Part shown: in pieces, positions 37,250 through 46,000 of the stretch | Layout of the letters: each line of letters begins with the position of its first letter | Numbering within the stretch: the stretch's first letter is position 1 | DNA from: KBS-83 sp051025295 | GTDB taxonomy: Bacteria > Acidobacteriota > Terriglobia > Terriglobales > Acidobacteriaceae | Direction: 5' to 3' (one strand) | NCBI GenBank assembly: GCA_051025295.1 | Contig: JBMGJV010000006.1 | Length of the DNA stretch: 64,000 bases | Notes under the pieces: model-generated | The model's database searches: none | What the model saw: only the letters and a program-made list of their open reading frames with translations | Told to the model about the DNA's origin: nothing | Made by a program: the position numbers and the translations under genes

Positions 37250-38337
37250 TCTGCAGCCGGCTGCTGCTGCGTCATGCAGTGCAGTGCACCCAGACCCCAG
37301 ATGAAGTCGAGGCAGTGGATGCCGACCACGCGCCGGTGCGGAAACAGCTCCGCCAGCGTGTTCAGCGCATGCCGGTCGTTCGCGTCATTGAAGGTTGGCA
37401 CCAGCACCAGCTCGTTCGCGATGTAGAAGTTGGCGTAGCTCGCCGGCAGCCGTTGCCCTTCGAAGACAACAGGTGAGGGAAGTGGCAGCTCGACGATGCG
37501 GAATGGCTCGCCATGGCGTGTGCGCGCAATGCGCAGCCGATCCAAATTTTCGAGCAGCGGCAGGTGATTCTCATCCGCCGGATTCGACTCAACCACGGTG
37601 ACGATTGTGTTGTGATCGACGAAGCGCGTGATGTCGTCCACGTGCCCGTGCGTGTCATCGCCGGCAATCCCGCGGTTCAGCCACAGCACCTGATCGATGC
37701 CGAGATAGGCGTGGAAGGCCTGCTCCAGCTGCTCGCGGCTGACACCGGGGTTTCGCTGCTGCACCGGGCTGAGCAGGCACTCTTCCGTGGTCAGCAACAC
37801 ACCATCGCCATTTGTGTCGATGCTGCCGCCCTCGAGCACCAGCCGGTGCTCGGTGCCGTCTGCGAGTTGCACCACGGGTTGGAACGCGGGCAGCTTCAGC
37901 AGCTCCGCGGCGCGATCTGGGAGAGCATTGTCCAGCTCCCAGTCCGGATACTTCGCCCACGCGTTGAATTTCCAGTCCGTGATGGCGACGCCTCCGCGCT
38001 TGCGCACGAAGATCGGCCCGGAGTCGCGCGTCCACACCCGGTTGGTGGGCCACTGCTGAAAGTGAACGGTCGTGGTGCTCACACCAGCACGTTTGAGAAC
38101 ACTACGAGCGCGCCTCTCTGCGTCTGCACTCTGGACCAGGATGCGGACCTCTTCGACTGCCGCGAGCTGGCGCACAATCTCTGCATACACCCATGGGATG
38201 GGCTGAAAACGTCCCGGCCAGTCGCTGGCATTGTGCGGCCAGGCCATCCACGTTGCGGTGTGCCGCTCCCACTCGGCGGGCATCCGATAGCCCAGTGCGT
38301 GCGGCGTCACCTTTGAATCTGCAACTGTAGTGGTCAC
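37246..38337 (-). CDS. aguA: agmatine deiminase
   Basis: AguA hydrolyses agmatine to N-carbamoylputrescine and ammonia in the cytoplasm. It is 363 residues of the peptidylarginine-deiminase fold. It starts near GYRMPAEWERHTATWMAWPHN, then WTRDSGPIFV (substrate Asp), EGGSIDTNG, GDDTHGHVDDITRF (catalytic His) and the nucleophile Cys354 in GALHCMTQQQ near the C-terminus. The length matches the family. It overlaps aguB by 4 nt upstream and tadA by 4 nt downstream. With aguB and the pyruvoyl arginine decarboxylase it completes arginine to putrescine. Confidence 0.95.
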   Translation of the reverse strand: MTTTVADSKVTPHALGYRMPAEWERHTATWMAWPHNASDWPGRFQPIPWVYAEIVRQLAAVEEVRILVQSADAERRARSVLKRAGVSTTTVHFQQWPTNRVWTRDSGPIFVRKRGGVAITDWKFNAWAKYPDWELDNALPDRAAELLKLPAFQPVVQLADGTEHRLVLEGGSIDTNGDGVLLTTEECLLSPVQQRNPGVSREQLEQAFHAYLGIDQVLWLNRGIAGDDTHGHVDDITRFVDHNTIVTVVESNPADENHLPLLENLDRLRIARTRHGEPFRIVELPLPSPVVFEGQRLPASYANFYIANELVLVPTFNDANDRHALNTLAELFPHRRVVGIHCLDFIWGLGALHCMTQQQPAAE

Positions 38338-39257
38338 TTTTCGACCTGCGGCAGATCGATAAAGCGGTGGACGATCGAGCCGTAAGCATCGATGCGGCGA
38401 TCACGCAGGAATGGCCAGTGGCGGCGCTGGTGTTCGAGCGCCACGGGGTCGACCTCTGCGATCAGGATGTCTTCGCGGTCATGCGGCGCCTGCGCGATCA
38501 CGCGCCCGAACGGATCGGCGATGAACGACCCGCCCCAGAACTCGAGCCCCGGACCCTCCACGCGATTGCCGCGGATGTCCCCATTCTCCCAGCCCACGCG
38601 GTTGGGAGCCGCCACGTACACACCGTTTGCGATCGCGTGCGCACGCTGGATCGTCTGCCAGGCGTCGTATTGTGACGCGCCGAACTCTTCCTTCTCGGAC
38701 GGGTGCCATCCGATGGCTGTCGGGTAGAAAAGGACATTCGCGCCTTGCAACGCGGTGATGCGCGCGCCCTCCGGGTACCACTGGTCCCAGCACACCAGCG
38801 TGCCCACACGACCAACGGACGTATCCTGCGCGCGGAACCCGAGGTCGCCCGGCGTGAAGTAGAACTTCTCGTAGTAGAGCGGGTCGTCGGGGATGTGCAT
38901 CTTGCGATAGAGCCCGGCGATCGAGCCGTCTGTCTCGAGCGTCACGGCGGTGTTGTGGTAGAGCCCCGCCGCGCGCCGCTCGAACACCGAGGCGATCACC
39001 ACGACGCGCTCCTCGCGCGCAACCGCGCTCAGCCGCTCCGTGCTTGGCCCCGGAATCGGCTCTGCCAGGTCGAACAATGCTGTGTCCTCGCGCTGGCAGA
39101 AGTACTGCGCGCGAAATAGCTCGGGCAGGCAGATGAGTCGTGCACCTGCGCGTGCGGCCTCGCGCACGCGGTCGGCCGCCTTATCCAGATTCGCATCCGG
39201 GTCTGGCGAGCAGGACATCTGCACCAACCCAATTCTGTACTTCAATGCCGTGGGCAT
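38334..39257 (-). CDS. aguB: N-carbamoylputrescine amidase
   Basis: AguB hydrolyses N-carbamoylputrescine to putrescine, CO2 and ammonia. It is 307 residues from the ATG at 39257, which has AAGGTGAGG upstream; a GTG or ATG further out adds a weak leader. Nitrilase triad: E46 (CLPELFRAQYF), K119 (YRKMHIPDDPLYYEKFYF) and C156 (GTLVCWDQWYPEGAR). The HIPDDPLYYEKFYFTPGD loop is diagnostic for the agmatine-pathway amidase. It lies 85 nt downstream of the arginine decarboxylase gene and overlaps aguA. Confidence 0.95.
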   Translation of the reverse strand: MPTALKYRIGLVQMSCSPDPDANLDKAADRVREAARAGARLICLPELFRAQYFCQREDTALFDLAEPIPGPSTERLSAVAREERVVVIASVFERRAAGLYHNTAVTLETDGSIAGLYRKMHIPDDPLYYEKFYFTPGDLGFRAQDTSVGRVGTLVCWDQWYPEGARITALQGANVLFYPTAIGWHPSEKEEFGASQYDAWQTIQRAHAIANGVYVAAPNRVGWENGDIRGNRVEGPGLEFWGGSFIADPFGRVIAQAPHDREDILIAEVDPVALEHQRRHWPFLRDRRIDAYGSIVHRFIDLPQVEK

Positions 39258-39293
39258 TGTGGACACCTCACCTTTCCATGTTGCACGCAAGCA

Positions 39294-39322
39294 GAAGGCG
39301 CGAGCCGCTGGCCCGCGCCTTC
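39294..39322 (-). promoter_or_regulatory. stable hairpin between arginine decarboxylase and aguB
   Basis: A 9-bp stem (GAAGGCGCG with CGCGCCTTC) continues past one A/C mismatch into three more pairs with a 3-nt loop. It lies in the 85-nt gap between two co-oriented putrescine genes. No T-run follows on either strand, so it is not a classical terminator. It may attenuate or stabilise the mRNA between the two genes. Confidence 0.5.
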
Positions 39323-39342
39323 CTGTGTCTGCCGTGCTCGGG

Positions 39343-39900
39343 CTATTCGAAGATCAGGATTGCGGCCGCAATCGTGGTCGTCCACAGCCCGCGCTTGTCG
39401 CCGATCGCGGACTGCGTCACATTCGCCGTACGCACGATCTTGTTCGAGATGCGGTAGATCTCCTTCTTTTCGTCCCAGCTCTTGTCCGGATCGAACTCCA
39501 CGTCAAGGGTGGTGGCCAGCATCTCGGCCGCCAGCTCCTCGGCGTACTCGCCGGCCTGCTCTTCGGTCTCGCCGAAGCTGTGATGCTCGCTCAGGTAACC
39601 GTAAGTGTTACGGTCGCTTGGGATCGCCACGCCGATGCTCGAGGCCACGAGCCTGTGCGGCTCGCGGGTTGAGTTCTCGGCCACCACGGCGAACACGACC
39701 TCGCCTGGCGACAGGTACTCAACACCCTCTTTGCGCGTGATCAGCTTGGCGTTGGGTGGGAAGATGGACGAGACGCGAACCAGGTTCTGCGCGGCGATGC
39801 CGGCATCACGCAGGGCCAACTCGAACGAGGTCAGTCGCTCCTTGTGCCTGCCCGCACCCTTGGTGAAAAAAAGGCGCTTCGGCACCATGCTCTTGGGCAA
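39343..39900 (-). CDS. pdaD: pyruvoyl-dependent arginine decarboxylase
   Basis: This enzyme decarboxylates arginine to agmatine using a pyruvoyl group made by self-cleavage, unlike PLP-type SpeA. It is 185 residues. The predicted cleavage site is S44-S45 in LVRVSSIFPPNAK, giving a short beta and a longer alpha chain with an N-terminal pyruvoyl. The start FFTKGAGRHKERLTSFELAL, the block GEVVFAVVAENSTREPHRL and the region YLSEHHSFGETEEQAGEYAE are characteristic of archaeal, chlamydial and scattered bacterial forms. First gene of the putrescine group. A plus-strand glycosyltransferase-like gene diverges from it. Confidence 0.93.
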   Translation of the reverse strand: MPKSMVPKRLFFTKGAGRHKERLTSFELALRDAGIAAQNLVRVSSIFPPNAKLITRKEGVEYLSPGEVVFAVVAENSTREPHRLVASSIGVAIPSDRNTYGYLSEHHSFGETEEQAGEYAEELAAEMLATTLDVEFDPDKSWDEKKEIYRISNKIVRTANVTQSAIGDKRGLWTTTIAAAILIFE

Positions 39901-40092
39901 TGTGTGTTCCTCCGGGTCGGGTTGCGGCTGAGCCGTTTTCCCATCGAAAAGTATGACAGCAGCGGCGTCAGCCGAACCGACTGGTCCTCTGAATTTATGC
40001 TGTTTTCACAGAATACGATAGAAATGTTGGTGGTGCGCGCCGCGGGGTGCGTGCCCGTCGTGCGCGTCGCTCGCGCCGAGAAAGGCCCGGCT

Positions 40093-41160
40093 GTGACGGA
40101 TGACGCGCTCGATCACCTGCGGGTGCTCTATTGCTCCAATCTCGACCCGGACTACTACGGCGAGTATCGCCTACGCGCGCTCAAGCGCCTTCCGCTGGAG
40201 CATGTCGCGACGCTTGATGCTGGAGCGTTTGCTGGCAGAGGACTCGCGGCGAAGCTGCAGTTCCGGCTGCAGGCTGGCCCGGGTGTGCAGCGGCTGAATC
40301 ACGCTATTCTCGAAGCGGCCCAGCGCGAGCGCGCGAACGTTCTGCTGGCTGACAAGGTGCTCGGGCTGTGGCCTGCCACGCTGCGGCAACTGAATCGGCG
40401 CGGAGTCGTCAGCATCGACTACATGAATGACAACCCGTTCGGGCCGCGCCACGATCCAGGCTGGCGCATGTTCCGCCGGGCGATTCCACGTTACGATCTG
40501 CACGCCGTGCCCCGACAATCGAGCGTGGCTGACTTCCTCCAGCATGGCGCGCGTGAGGCGGTCGAGATCCGCTTCACCTACGAGCCCTCTGTTCACTTCG
40601 CGCCGCCCGTGACCTGGAGCGACCGCGACCGCGACCGGAACGCCTCGTTCATCGGCACTCCGTATGACGAGCGCGGCCCCTTCCTCGCGCGGCTCTGGCG
40701 GGCCGGCATCCCGCTCGACATCTCCGGCTCGCGGCCGCACTGGGAGGCAGCGCTCCCCGAGGATGCATTTGCAGCGAACTTCCGCATGGGCGAGTTGAAG
40801 GGCGCAGCGTATCGTGACGCTATCTGGCGATCGCGGATCAACCTGGCCTTTGTCACGCATAGCAATTGTGACCAGGTGGCGCACAAATCTTTTGAGATCA
40901 CAGCCTGCGGAGGATTTCTGCTCGCGGAGCGCACTCCCGAGCATCAGGCGTGCTTCGAGGAGGATGTCGAAGCCGTCTTCTTCTCCGGTTGGGACGAGTG
41001 CCGCGCCAAGATCGAGCGTTATCTGTACGATGAGCCGGCGCGCGCGGCCATCGCTCACGCCGGCCATCAACGGGCACTTCACTCTGGCTACGACAATGAC
41101 ACCATGCTGCGTCGCCTGCTCACGCGCGCTGCAGAGATTCGCGCTTCGCGCGTCCCCTGA
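40093..41160 (+). CDS. CgeB-like glycosyltransferase-family protein
   Basis: About 355 residues from the GTG at 40093, which has GAGAAAGG 7 nt upstream; in-frame ATGs at 39997 and 40024 would add a leader with little domain character. The sequence starts LRVLYCSNLDPDYYGEYRLRAL, contains VVSIDYMNDNPFGPRHDPG and the CgeB C-terminal domain FIGTPYDERGPFLARL...GIPLDISG...VAHKSFEITACGGFLLAERT. This resembles the GT-B family called CgeB/DUF3880 (spore-maturation-like, glycosyltransferase type). Substrate unknown; surface polysaccharide or flagellar glycosylation are possibilities. No glycan operon is adjacent. Confidence 0.8.
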   Translation: MTDDALDHLRVLYCSNLDPDYYGEYRLRALKRLPLEHVATLDAGAFAGRGLAAKLQFRLQAGPGVQRLNHAILEAAQRERANVLLADKVLGLWPATLRQLNRRGVVSIDYMNDNPFGPRHDPGWRMFRRAIPRYDLHAVPRQSSVADFLQHGAREAVEIRFTYEPSVHFAPPVTWSDRDRDRNASFIGTPYDERGPFLARLWRAGIPLDISGSRPHWEAALPEDAFAANFRMGELKGAAYRDAIWRSRINLAFVTHSNCDQVAHKSFEITACGGFLLAERTPEHQACFEEDVEAVFFSGWDECRAKIERYLYDEPARAAIAHAGHQRALHSGYDNDTMLRRLLTRAAEIRASRVP

Positions 41161-41186
41161 GCTGTGCTGCGTCCTGAGTTGCGCGC

Positions 41187-42056
41187 CTAGACGGCCACGC
41201 GCGTCTTCGGCTTGCGCGTCAGCAGGTAGAGCATGCCGGCGAGCCCGAACACCGAGCCCATCGCCGCCAGTCCCAGCACGCGCAGAACGGAGACGGTGTA
41301 GCGCCCCTCGCCCGGCGAGTAGTTGCAGCAGTAGAGCAGGATCAGGTCCGTCGGCGTGCCGATGCGGTGTGTGCTTGCCTCGAGCAAGGCCAGCCGGAGA
41401 TCACGCGGCTGATACGTAACCCCGGTCAGATACTTGGAAAGCCGGCCATCAGGGGTCGCGATCATGATCACGCTGGAGTGCGCAAACTGCGTCATCTTGC
41501 CGTCCGGGCCGGGCACCTGCACGTAGTGGAAGCCGACCGCGTTCGCCAGCGTCGTAATCGCGGCCTGTTCACCGGTGAGGAAATGCACACTGCTGGCCGG
41601 CGCATTGCCACCGAGCTGCGCCAGAAACTTCGCCTTCGACTGCGCTGCATCGGCCGGCGTGTCTGTCGGGTCGATGCTCGCCACGACGACGTCGTAGTCG
41701 CGTCCCGGAGCGTAGCCGGTCTGGGTCAGCGCTTCGCCCATGCCATGCAGCACCTGCGGGCACAGCATGGCGCATTTGAAATACACCAGTGCAAGCGCCA
41801 CGGGTCGATGCGCAAAGACACTGCGCAGCGGCTCGACCGTGCCGGTGCTGTCGCGAAACGTGAGCTCGAGGGGTATCTGGCTGCCCAGCCGCTGGTCGAT
41901 GCCGGCGTTCTTCAGGTAGGCAGGAGTCGACTGCGCCGACACGCCCACCGGCTTCTCCGCCGAGTACTGCGCCCCTGCAGAGGGAGCGAGCAGTGCACCA
42001 GCCAGCAGAGCAGACAAGACCACGGAACCGAAGCGCGGGAGGCGAAGTTGCATCAC
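41187..42056 (-). CDS. Sco1/SenC-family copper chaperone, C-terminally membrane-anchored
   Basis: A 289-residue exported protein: signal peptide 1-29 (LSALLAGALLAPSAGA), a thioredoxin-fold domain with the copper motif C95-x3-C99 (YFKCAMLCPQV) and the third ligand His in MTQFAHSSVIM, then a C-terminal helix at about 258-278. The CX3C and His are intact, so copper delivery to the CuA site of an oxidase is plausible, including the caa3 enzyme about 19 kb away. A later extension, CCNYSPGEGRYT, contains an extra Cys pair before the membrane helix. Stand-alone location, 67 nt from the epoxide hydrolase gene on the same strand. Confidence 0.9.
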   Translation of the reverse strand: MMQLRLPRFGSVVLSALLAGALLAPSAGAQYSAEKPVGVSAQSTPAYLKNAGIDQRLGSQIPLELTFRDSTGTVEPLRSVFAHRPVALALVYFKCAMLCPQVLHGMGEALTQTGYAPGRDYDVVVASIDPTDTPADAAQSKAKFLAQLGGNAPASSVHFLTGEQAAITTLANAVGFHYVQVPGPDGKMTQFAHSSVIMIATPDGRLSKYLTGVTYQPRDLRLALLEASTHRIGTPTDLILLYCCNYSPGEGRYTVSVLRVLGLAAMGSVFGLAGMLYLLTRKPKTRVAV

Positions 42057-42123
42057 CCTCTAGGGTAAACCCTCTGGCTCCGCGCTGCGCCCCGCCTCCG
42101 TGGCAGCTCGCACGGCGTGAAAC

Positions 42124-43287
42124 TCACCCGCGCAGCGGACGAAAGAAGCTGCGGATATCTTCGGCCAGCAGTTGCGGCTGCTCTGCCGCGGCGAAGTGCC
42201 CACCGCGCGGCATCGCTGTCCAGCGCTGCACGTTGTACCCGCGGTCCACCCACTCCCGCGGCGGCCACAGGATCTCGCGCGGAAACACCGCAAACCCGCA
42301 TGGCGGCTGCACTCGTTCGCCCTCTGCAAGCTGCAGTGGCGCACGCCGGTTCTCGTAGTACATGCGGAAAGAAGAGCCTGCGCTCTGGGTCATCCAGTAC
42401 AGCGTCACCTGGGTGAGCAGTTCATCGCGATCGAAGGCTCCGTACAGATCGCCGCCACTGTCCGACCACTCCCGATACTTCTCAAGCAGCCACGCCGCCA
42501 GTCCGGCCGGCGAGTCGTTGACGCCATAAGCCAGGGTTTGCGGACGTGTGCCTTGGATGTGTGCGTATGCGCCGTTCTCGTCGCGCCAGCGCGCACCGGC
42601 GTCGAGAAACGCCTGCTCTGCACTGCTGAGTGCCGCGCCGGGTGCGAGCCACGGACGATAGGACCCGGGCACATAGTTCAGGTGAATGCCCACGACATGC
42701 TCACGATGTCGCAGCCCCAACGCGGTGCTGACCATCGAGCCGATGTCGCCACCCTGCGCGCCGAAACGTTCGTAGCCGAGGGCACGCATCAGCTCGACCC
42801 AGATGCCCGCGACACGATACCCATTCATCCCCGGCCGGCTGGGCTTGTCTGAATAGCCGAAGCCCGGCAGCGACGGCACCACCACATCGAACGCATCTTT
42901 TGCATCGCCACCGTGCGCGGCGGGGTCGGTAAGCGGCGGAAGAATCTGCAGCATCTCAAGAAAGGAGCCTGGCCAACCATGCGTCAGGATCAACGGCAGC
43001 GGTGCCGGACCCTTGCCGCGGGCATGCATGAAATGAATCGCAAGCTCGTCTGCCTGGAAGCGAAAGTGCGGAAAGGCCGATGCATGCGCCAGCCGCGCCT
43101 GCCAGTCGAAACCGTCCTGCCAGTAGGCGCAGAGCTCGCGCAACGTCTCGCGCGGGAAGCCCTGGCTCCAGCCCGCATCCGCAATCTCATCCGGCCATCG
43201 TGTGCGGCTGAGGCGATGCCGCAGATCATCGACATCGGTTTGCGAATACGGCAGCGAGAAGGGAACGACGCGCGGATCTGTACTCAT
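42124..43287 (-). CDS. epoxide hydrolase (alpha/beta hydrolase with EHN domain)
   Basis: A 387-residue enzyme of the microsomal-type epoxide hydrolase group. The N-terminal EHN domain (FSLPYSQTDVDDLRHRLSRTRWP, about 10-100) is followed by the hydrolase fold: oxyanion motif HGWPGSF, nucleophile Asp in GAQGGDIGSMV, lid tyrosines and the catalytic His in RGGHFAAAEQP. LTDPAAHGGDAKDAFDVVVPSLPGFGYSDKP is typical. The product would be a vicinal diol; the natural epoxide is unknown. Three copies of GACGTGCAC sit just upstream (43314-43351). Confidence 0.92.
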   Translation of the reverse strand: MSTDPRVVPFSLPYSQTDVDDLRHRLSRTRWPDEIADAGWSQGFPRETLRELCAYWQDGFDWQARLAHASAFPHFRFQADELAIHFMHARGKGPAPLPLILTHGWPGSFLEMLQILPPLTDPAAHGGDAKDAFDVVVPSLPGFGYSDKPSRPGMNGYRVAGIWVELMRALGYERFGAQGGDIGSMVSTALGLRHREHVVGIHLNYVPGSYRPWLAPGAALSSAEQAFLDAGARWRDENGAYAHIQGTRPQTLAYGVNDSPAGLAAWLLEKYREWSDSGGDLYGAFDRDELLTQVTLYWMTQSAGSSFRMYYENRRAPLQLAEGERVQPPCGFAVFPREILWPPREWVDRGYNVQRWTAMPRGGHFAAAEQPQLLAEDIRSFFRPLRG

Positions 43288-43313
43288 CGCACCAGCCTAC
43301 TCATCCGTCATGA

Positions 43314-43351
43314 GACGTGCACGACATGACGTGCACGGACGGGACGTGCAC
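43314..43351. repeat. three regularly spaced GACGTGCAC repeats
   Basis: GACGTGCAC occurs at 43314-43322, 43328-43336 and 43343-43351, starts 14 and 15 nt apart. Each contains the palindrome GTGCAC. They lie in the 76-nt gap before the epoxide hydrolase start and after the lone ADOP permease. Spacing near 1.5 helical turns is compatible with repeated protein binding; no regulator is known. Confidence 0.55.
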
Positions 43352-43363
43352 TCGCGAGCGTCA

Positions 43364-45919
43364 TCACTCTGCGCGCAGAGCCCGCACCGGGTTGATCGAC
43401 GCCGCGCGCTGTGCGGGCACAATGCTCGCCACCAGCGCGCACACGCTCAGTGCGAGGATGGCGCTGCCGAGCACAAGCGGGTCCCAGCTTTTCACCTGGT
43501 AGAGCTTGGCCGCGATCAGCCGTGATGTCAGCAGTGAGACAGGAATGCCGATAGCCAGCCCGGCGAGTACTTGCGTGAATGCACCGCGCAGCACCAGCCG
43601 GATTACGTTCTGCCGATTTGCGCCCAGTGCCATCCGCACACCGATCTCGCTGGTGCGCCGCTCGACCGTGTACGCCGTGACGCCGTACAGCCCGACCGCG
43701 GCCAGCACCAGTGCGAGCACGCCGAACAGGCCCGTCATGCGCGCCACCGCTCGCTGCTGGTCGAAGTTCTGATCCACCTGCTCCTGCAGGGTCTGCATGT
43801 CCAGCAGCGTCAGATTTGGATCGACATCGCTGAATGCGCGGCGTACCGCTGCCTCGAGTCCCTCCGTGCTGCCGTGCGTTTCAAGCACCGCGCCCTCAAT
43901 GTAGTGCGTGCTTGTCTCGATCGATTGCATGATGTCGACGTCGTACTTGATGCGCTGGGTCAGCGGGACGTAAAAGATGGGGCGCGGCTCTTCGGTGTTT
44001 GCCAGGTCCATGTACTTGGCGCGCCGCACCACACCCACAATCTCGTAGGTGCTGTTGTACTGCGGCACATCCAGCCCGAAGTGCGCGCCGATCGGGTCCT
44101 CGCCTGGCTTGAAGAAGCGTTGTACAAAGTTCTCATCCACCACCGCCACGGGACGCGTTGTTGCCGTGTCCTGATCGGTCAGCGAGCGGCCACGCACGAT
44201 CTGTTGCCCCATCGTCTCGAGATACCCCGGCCACACGTGATCCCACGATGAGCCGGCCTTCTCGTTCATGCCTGGGACGCCATGTCCCTGCCGGATCACC
44301 ATCTCGCCCCAGTTGTCCTGCGTCGGCGTGTACTGCGCAAGCGACGCGCGCACCACACCCGGTAGGTGATTGAGCCGCTCCTCCAGCTCGCGATTCATCG
44401 TGTCAACCTGCGCTGGTGTGTACGACGCGAATGGGGCCGTCAGACTGATGGTCGTGCGATTGTCTGTCCGGTAGCCGAAGTCCTGGTGCTGCAGCTTTTC
44501 AAGGCTGTGCGTCAGCAGGCCGGCCCCGGCCAGCAGCACCACAGAGAGCGCCGCCTGCAGGATGATCAGCACCTTCTGCGAAAGCGATGCGCGATCTCCG
44601 GCGCTGCGATTTGCTCCGCGCAGCGCCTCTGCCGGATGCGCATGCGAGGCCAGCCACGCGGGAGCGGTGCCGAAGAGCAGCCCAGTCACCAGAGAGAGCG
44701 CGAACGCAAAGCCCAGCACCGGCAGCGAAGGCGTGGCCGCGATCGGCACATAATGCGCACCGCGGAACGCGAGCGCGACCACGGCCTTGACGCCGGCGTA
44801 TGCGAACAGCAGGCCGGCAATTCCCCCGAACACAGACAGCACGACACTCTCGGTCAGCGCCTGGCGAATGAGCCGCTTTCGTGACGCGCCCAGCGCCAGT
44901 CGAACCGCCGTTGGCGTACGCCGCGATGCGCCGCGTGCCAGCAGCAGATTCGCGATGTTTGCGCAGGCGATCAGCAACACCAGACAGCACACGGCCAGCA
45001 GGATCCGCAGGCTGTCCGCGTACTCCGACTTCATCACCATCACGCCGCTGCCCGCCGGCACGACGTGAACGACCTGCTTCGGCAGCGTGGCCTTGATGCC
45101 GCTCATCCACGCTGCCGGCATGCCGCTCTCGTCCACGAGCCACGCGCGCAGCAGGCTGGTCATACGTGCGGGTAGCGTTGCCGTGGTCGCCCCCGGCTTC
45201 AATCGGCCGATCACGCGCAGCCACGCCTGGAAATGGGGCAGCAGGGAATTGCTGCCGCGCAGCGTCGGCTCCTGCTGAATGGGCAGCCAGACGTCTGGCG
45301 GATCGCTGCGGAGCGTCTCGCCGAAGTAGCCGGGCGGCGTGATGCCGACAATGGTGAACGGATGTCCGTCGAGTACCAGCGTGGACCCTAGAATGTTGCG
45401 ATCGGCGCCGTACTTCTGCTGCCATGTGCGATGGGTCAGCATCGCGGCGGGTGGTGCGCCCCGCTTGTCGTCGCTTGGCGTGATCGTGCGGCCGGCGAAG
45501 GCGCTGAGTCCAAATGTCGAAAAGTAGTTCCCGGAGATAAACTCGGCGCGGAGCGGCTTCGCGATGCGGTCGGAGTCGCCGCGCCGCACACTCACCATTT
45601 TGCCGCCCGCCTGGAACGCAGCCAACTCGCTGAACTCTGGCGTGGCCGCCTTCATCCGCAGATAGAACGGGTACGAGAACATGCCCCAGTTCTCCTGCGG
45701 GCCGCCCTCGACACAGCAGTCGCTGCCTTCGCCGATGCGATAGAGGCTCGCCGGATCGACGACGGGCAGGGACTTCAACATCACCGTGTGGATCAGCGAG
45801 AAGATCGCTGTGGTCGCGCCGATGCCGAGCGCCAGCGTCAACATGGCGGTCAGCGTAAACATCGGCGACTGGCGCATCTGGCGCAGCGCGTAAGAGACAT
45901 CCTGCCGCAACGTTTCCAT
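43364..45919 (-). CDS. ADOP-family permease, stand-alone copy
   Basis: An 851-residue duplicated permease with both MacB_PCD and FtsX blocks (helix ALGIGATTAIFS, first FtsX at about 300-410 with LIACANIANLLLARGAS, last FtsX with RRTSEIGVRMALGANRQ, and tail AQRAASINPVRALRAE). It is clearly paralogous to the copies at 1-1868 and 4308-6860. No ATPase, TolC or fusion protein is adjacent, so it is an orphan that may use an ATPase encoded elsewhere, such as the one at 9358. Orphan copies are typical of Acidobacteria. The start has AGAGGGG upstream. Confidence 0.92.
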   Translation of the reverse strand: METLRQDVSYALRQMRQSPMFTLTAMLTLALGIGATTAIFSLIHTVMLKSLPVVDPASLYRIGEGSDCCVEGGPQENWGMFSYPFYLRMKAATPEFSELAAFQAGGKMVSVRRGDSDRIAKPLRAEFISGNYFSTFGLSAFAGRTITPSDDKRGAPPAAMLTHRTWQQKYGADRNILGSTLVLDGHPFTIVGITPPGYFGETLRSDPPDVWLPIQQEPTLRGSNSLLPHFQAWLRVIGRLKPGATTATLPARMTSLLRAWLVDESGMPAAWMSGIKATLPKQVVHVVPAGSGVMVMKSEYADSLRILLAVCCLVLLIACANIANLLLARGASRRTPTAVRLALGASRKRLIRQALTESVVLSVFGGIAGLLFAYAGVKAVVALAFRGAHYVPIAATPSLPVLGFAFALSLVTGLLFGTAPAWLASHAHPAEALRGANRSAGDRASLSQKVLIILQAALSVVLLAGAGLLTHSLEKLQHQDFGYRTDNRTTISLTAPFASYTPAQVDTMNRELEERLNHLPGVVRASLAQYTPTQDNWGEMVIRQGHGVPGMNEKAGSSWDHVWPGYLETMGQQIVRGRSLTDQDTATTRPVAVVDENFVQRFFKPGEDPIGAHFGLDVPQYNSTYEIVGVVRRAKYMDLANTEEPRPIFYVPLTQRIKYDVDIMQSIETSTHYIEGAVLETHGSTEGLEAAVRRAFSDVDPNLTLLDMQTLQEQVDQNFDQQRAVARMTGLFGVLALVLAAVGLYGVTAYTVERRTSEIGVRMALGANRQNVIRLVLRGAFTQVLAGLAIGIPVSLLTSRLIAAKLYQVKSWDPLVLGSAILALSVCALVASIVPAQRAASINPVRALRAE

Positions 45920-46000
45920 GGAGGCGAGCCCCTCTCGAGTGGTCTCGCCTGGTAGTACGCAGGATGATGTGCGGCTGTTCCGCGGAAAAGATGCAGCGAA

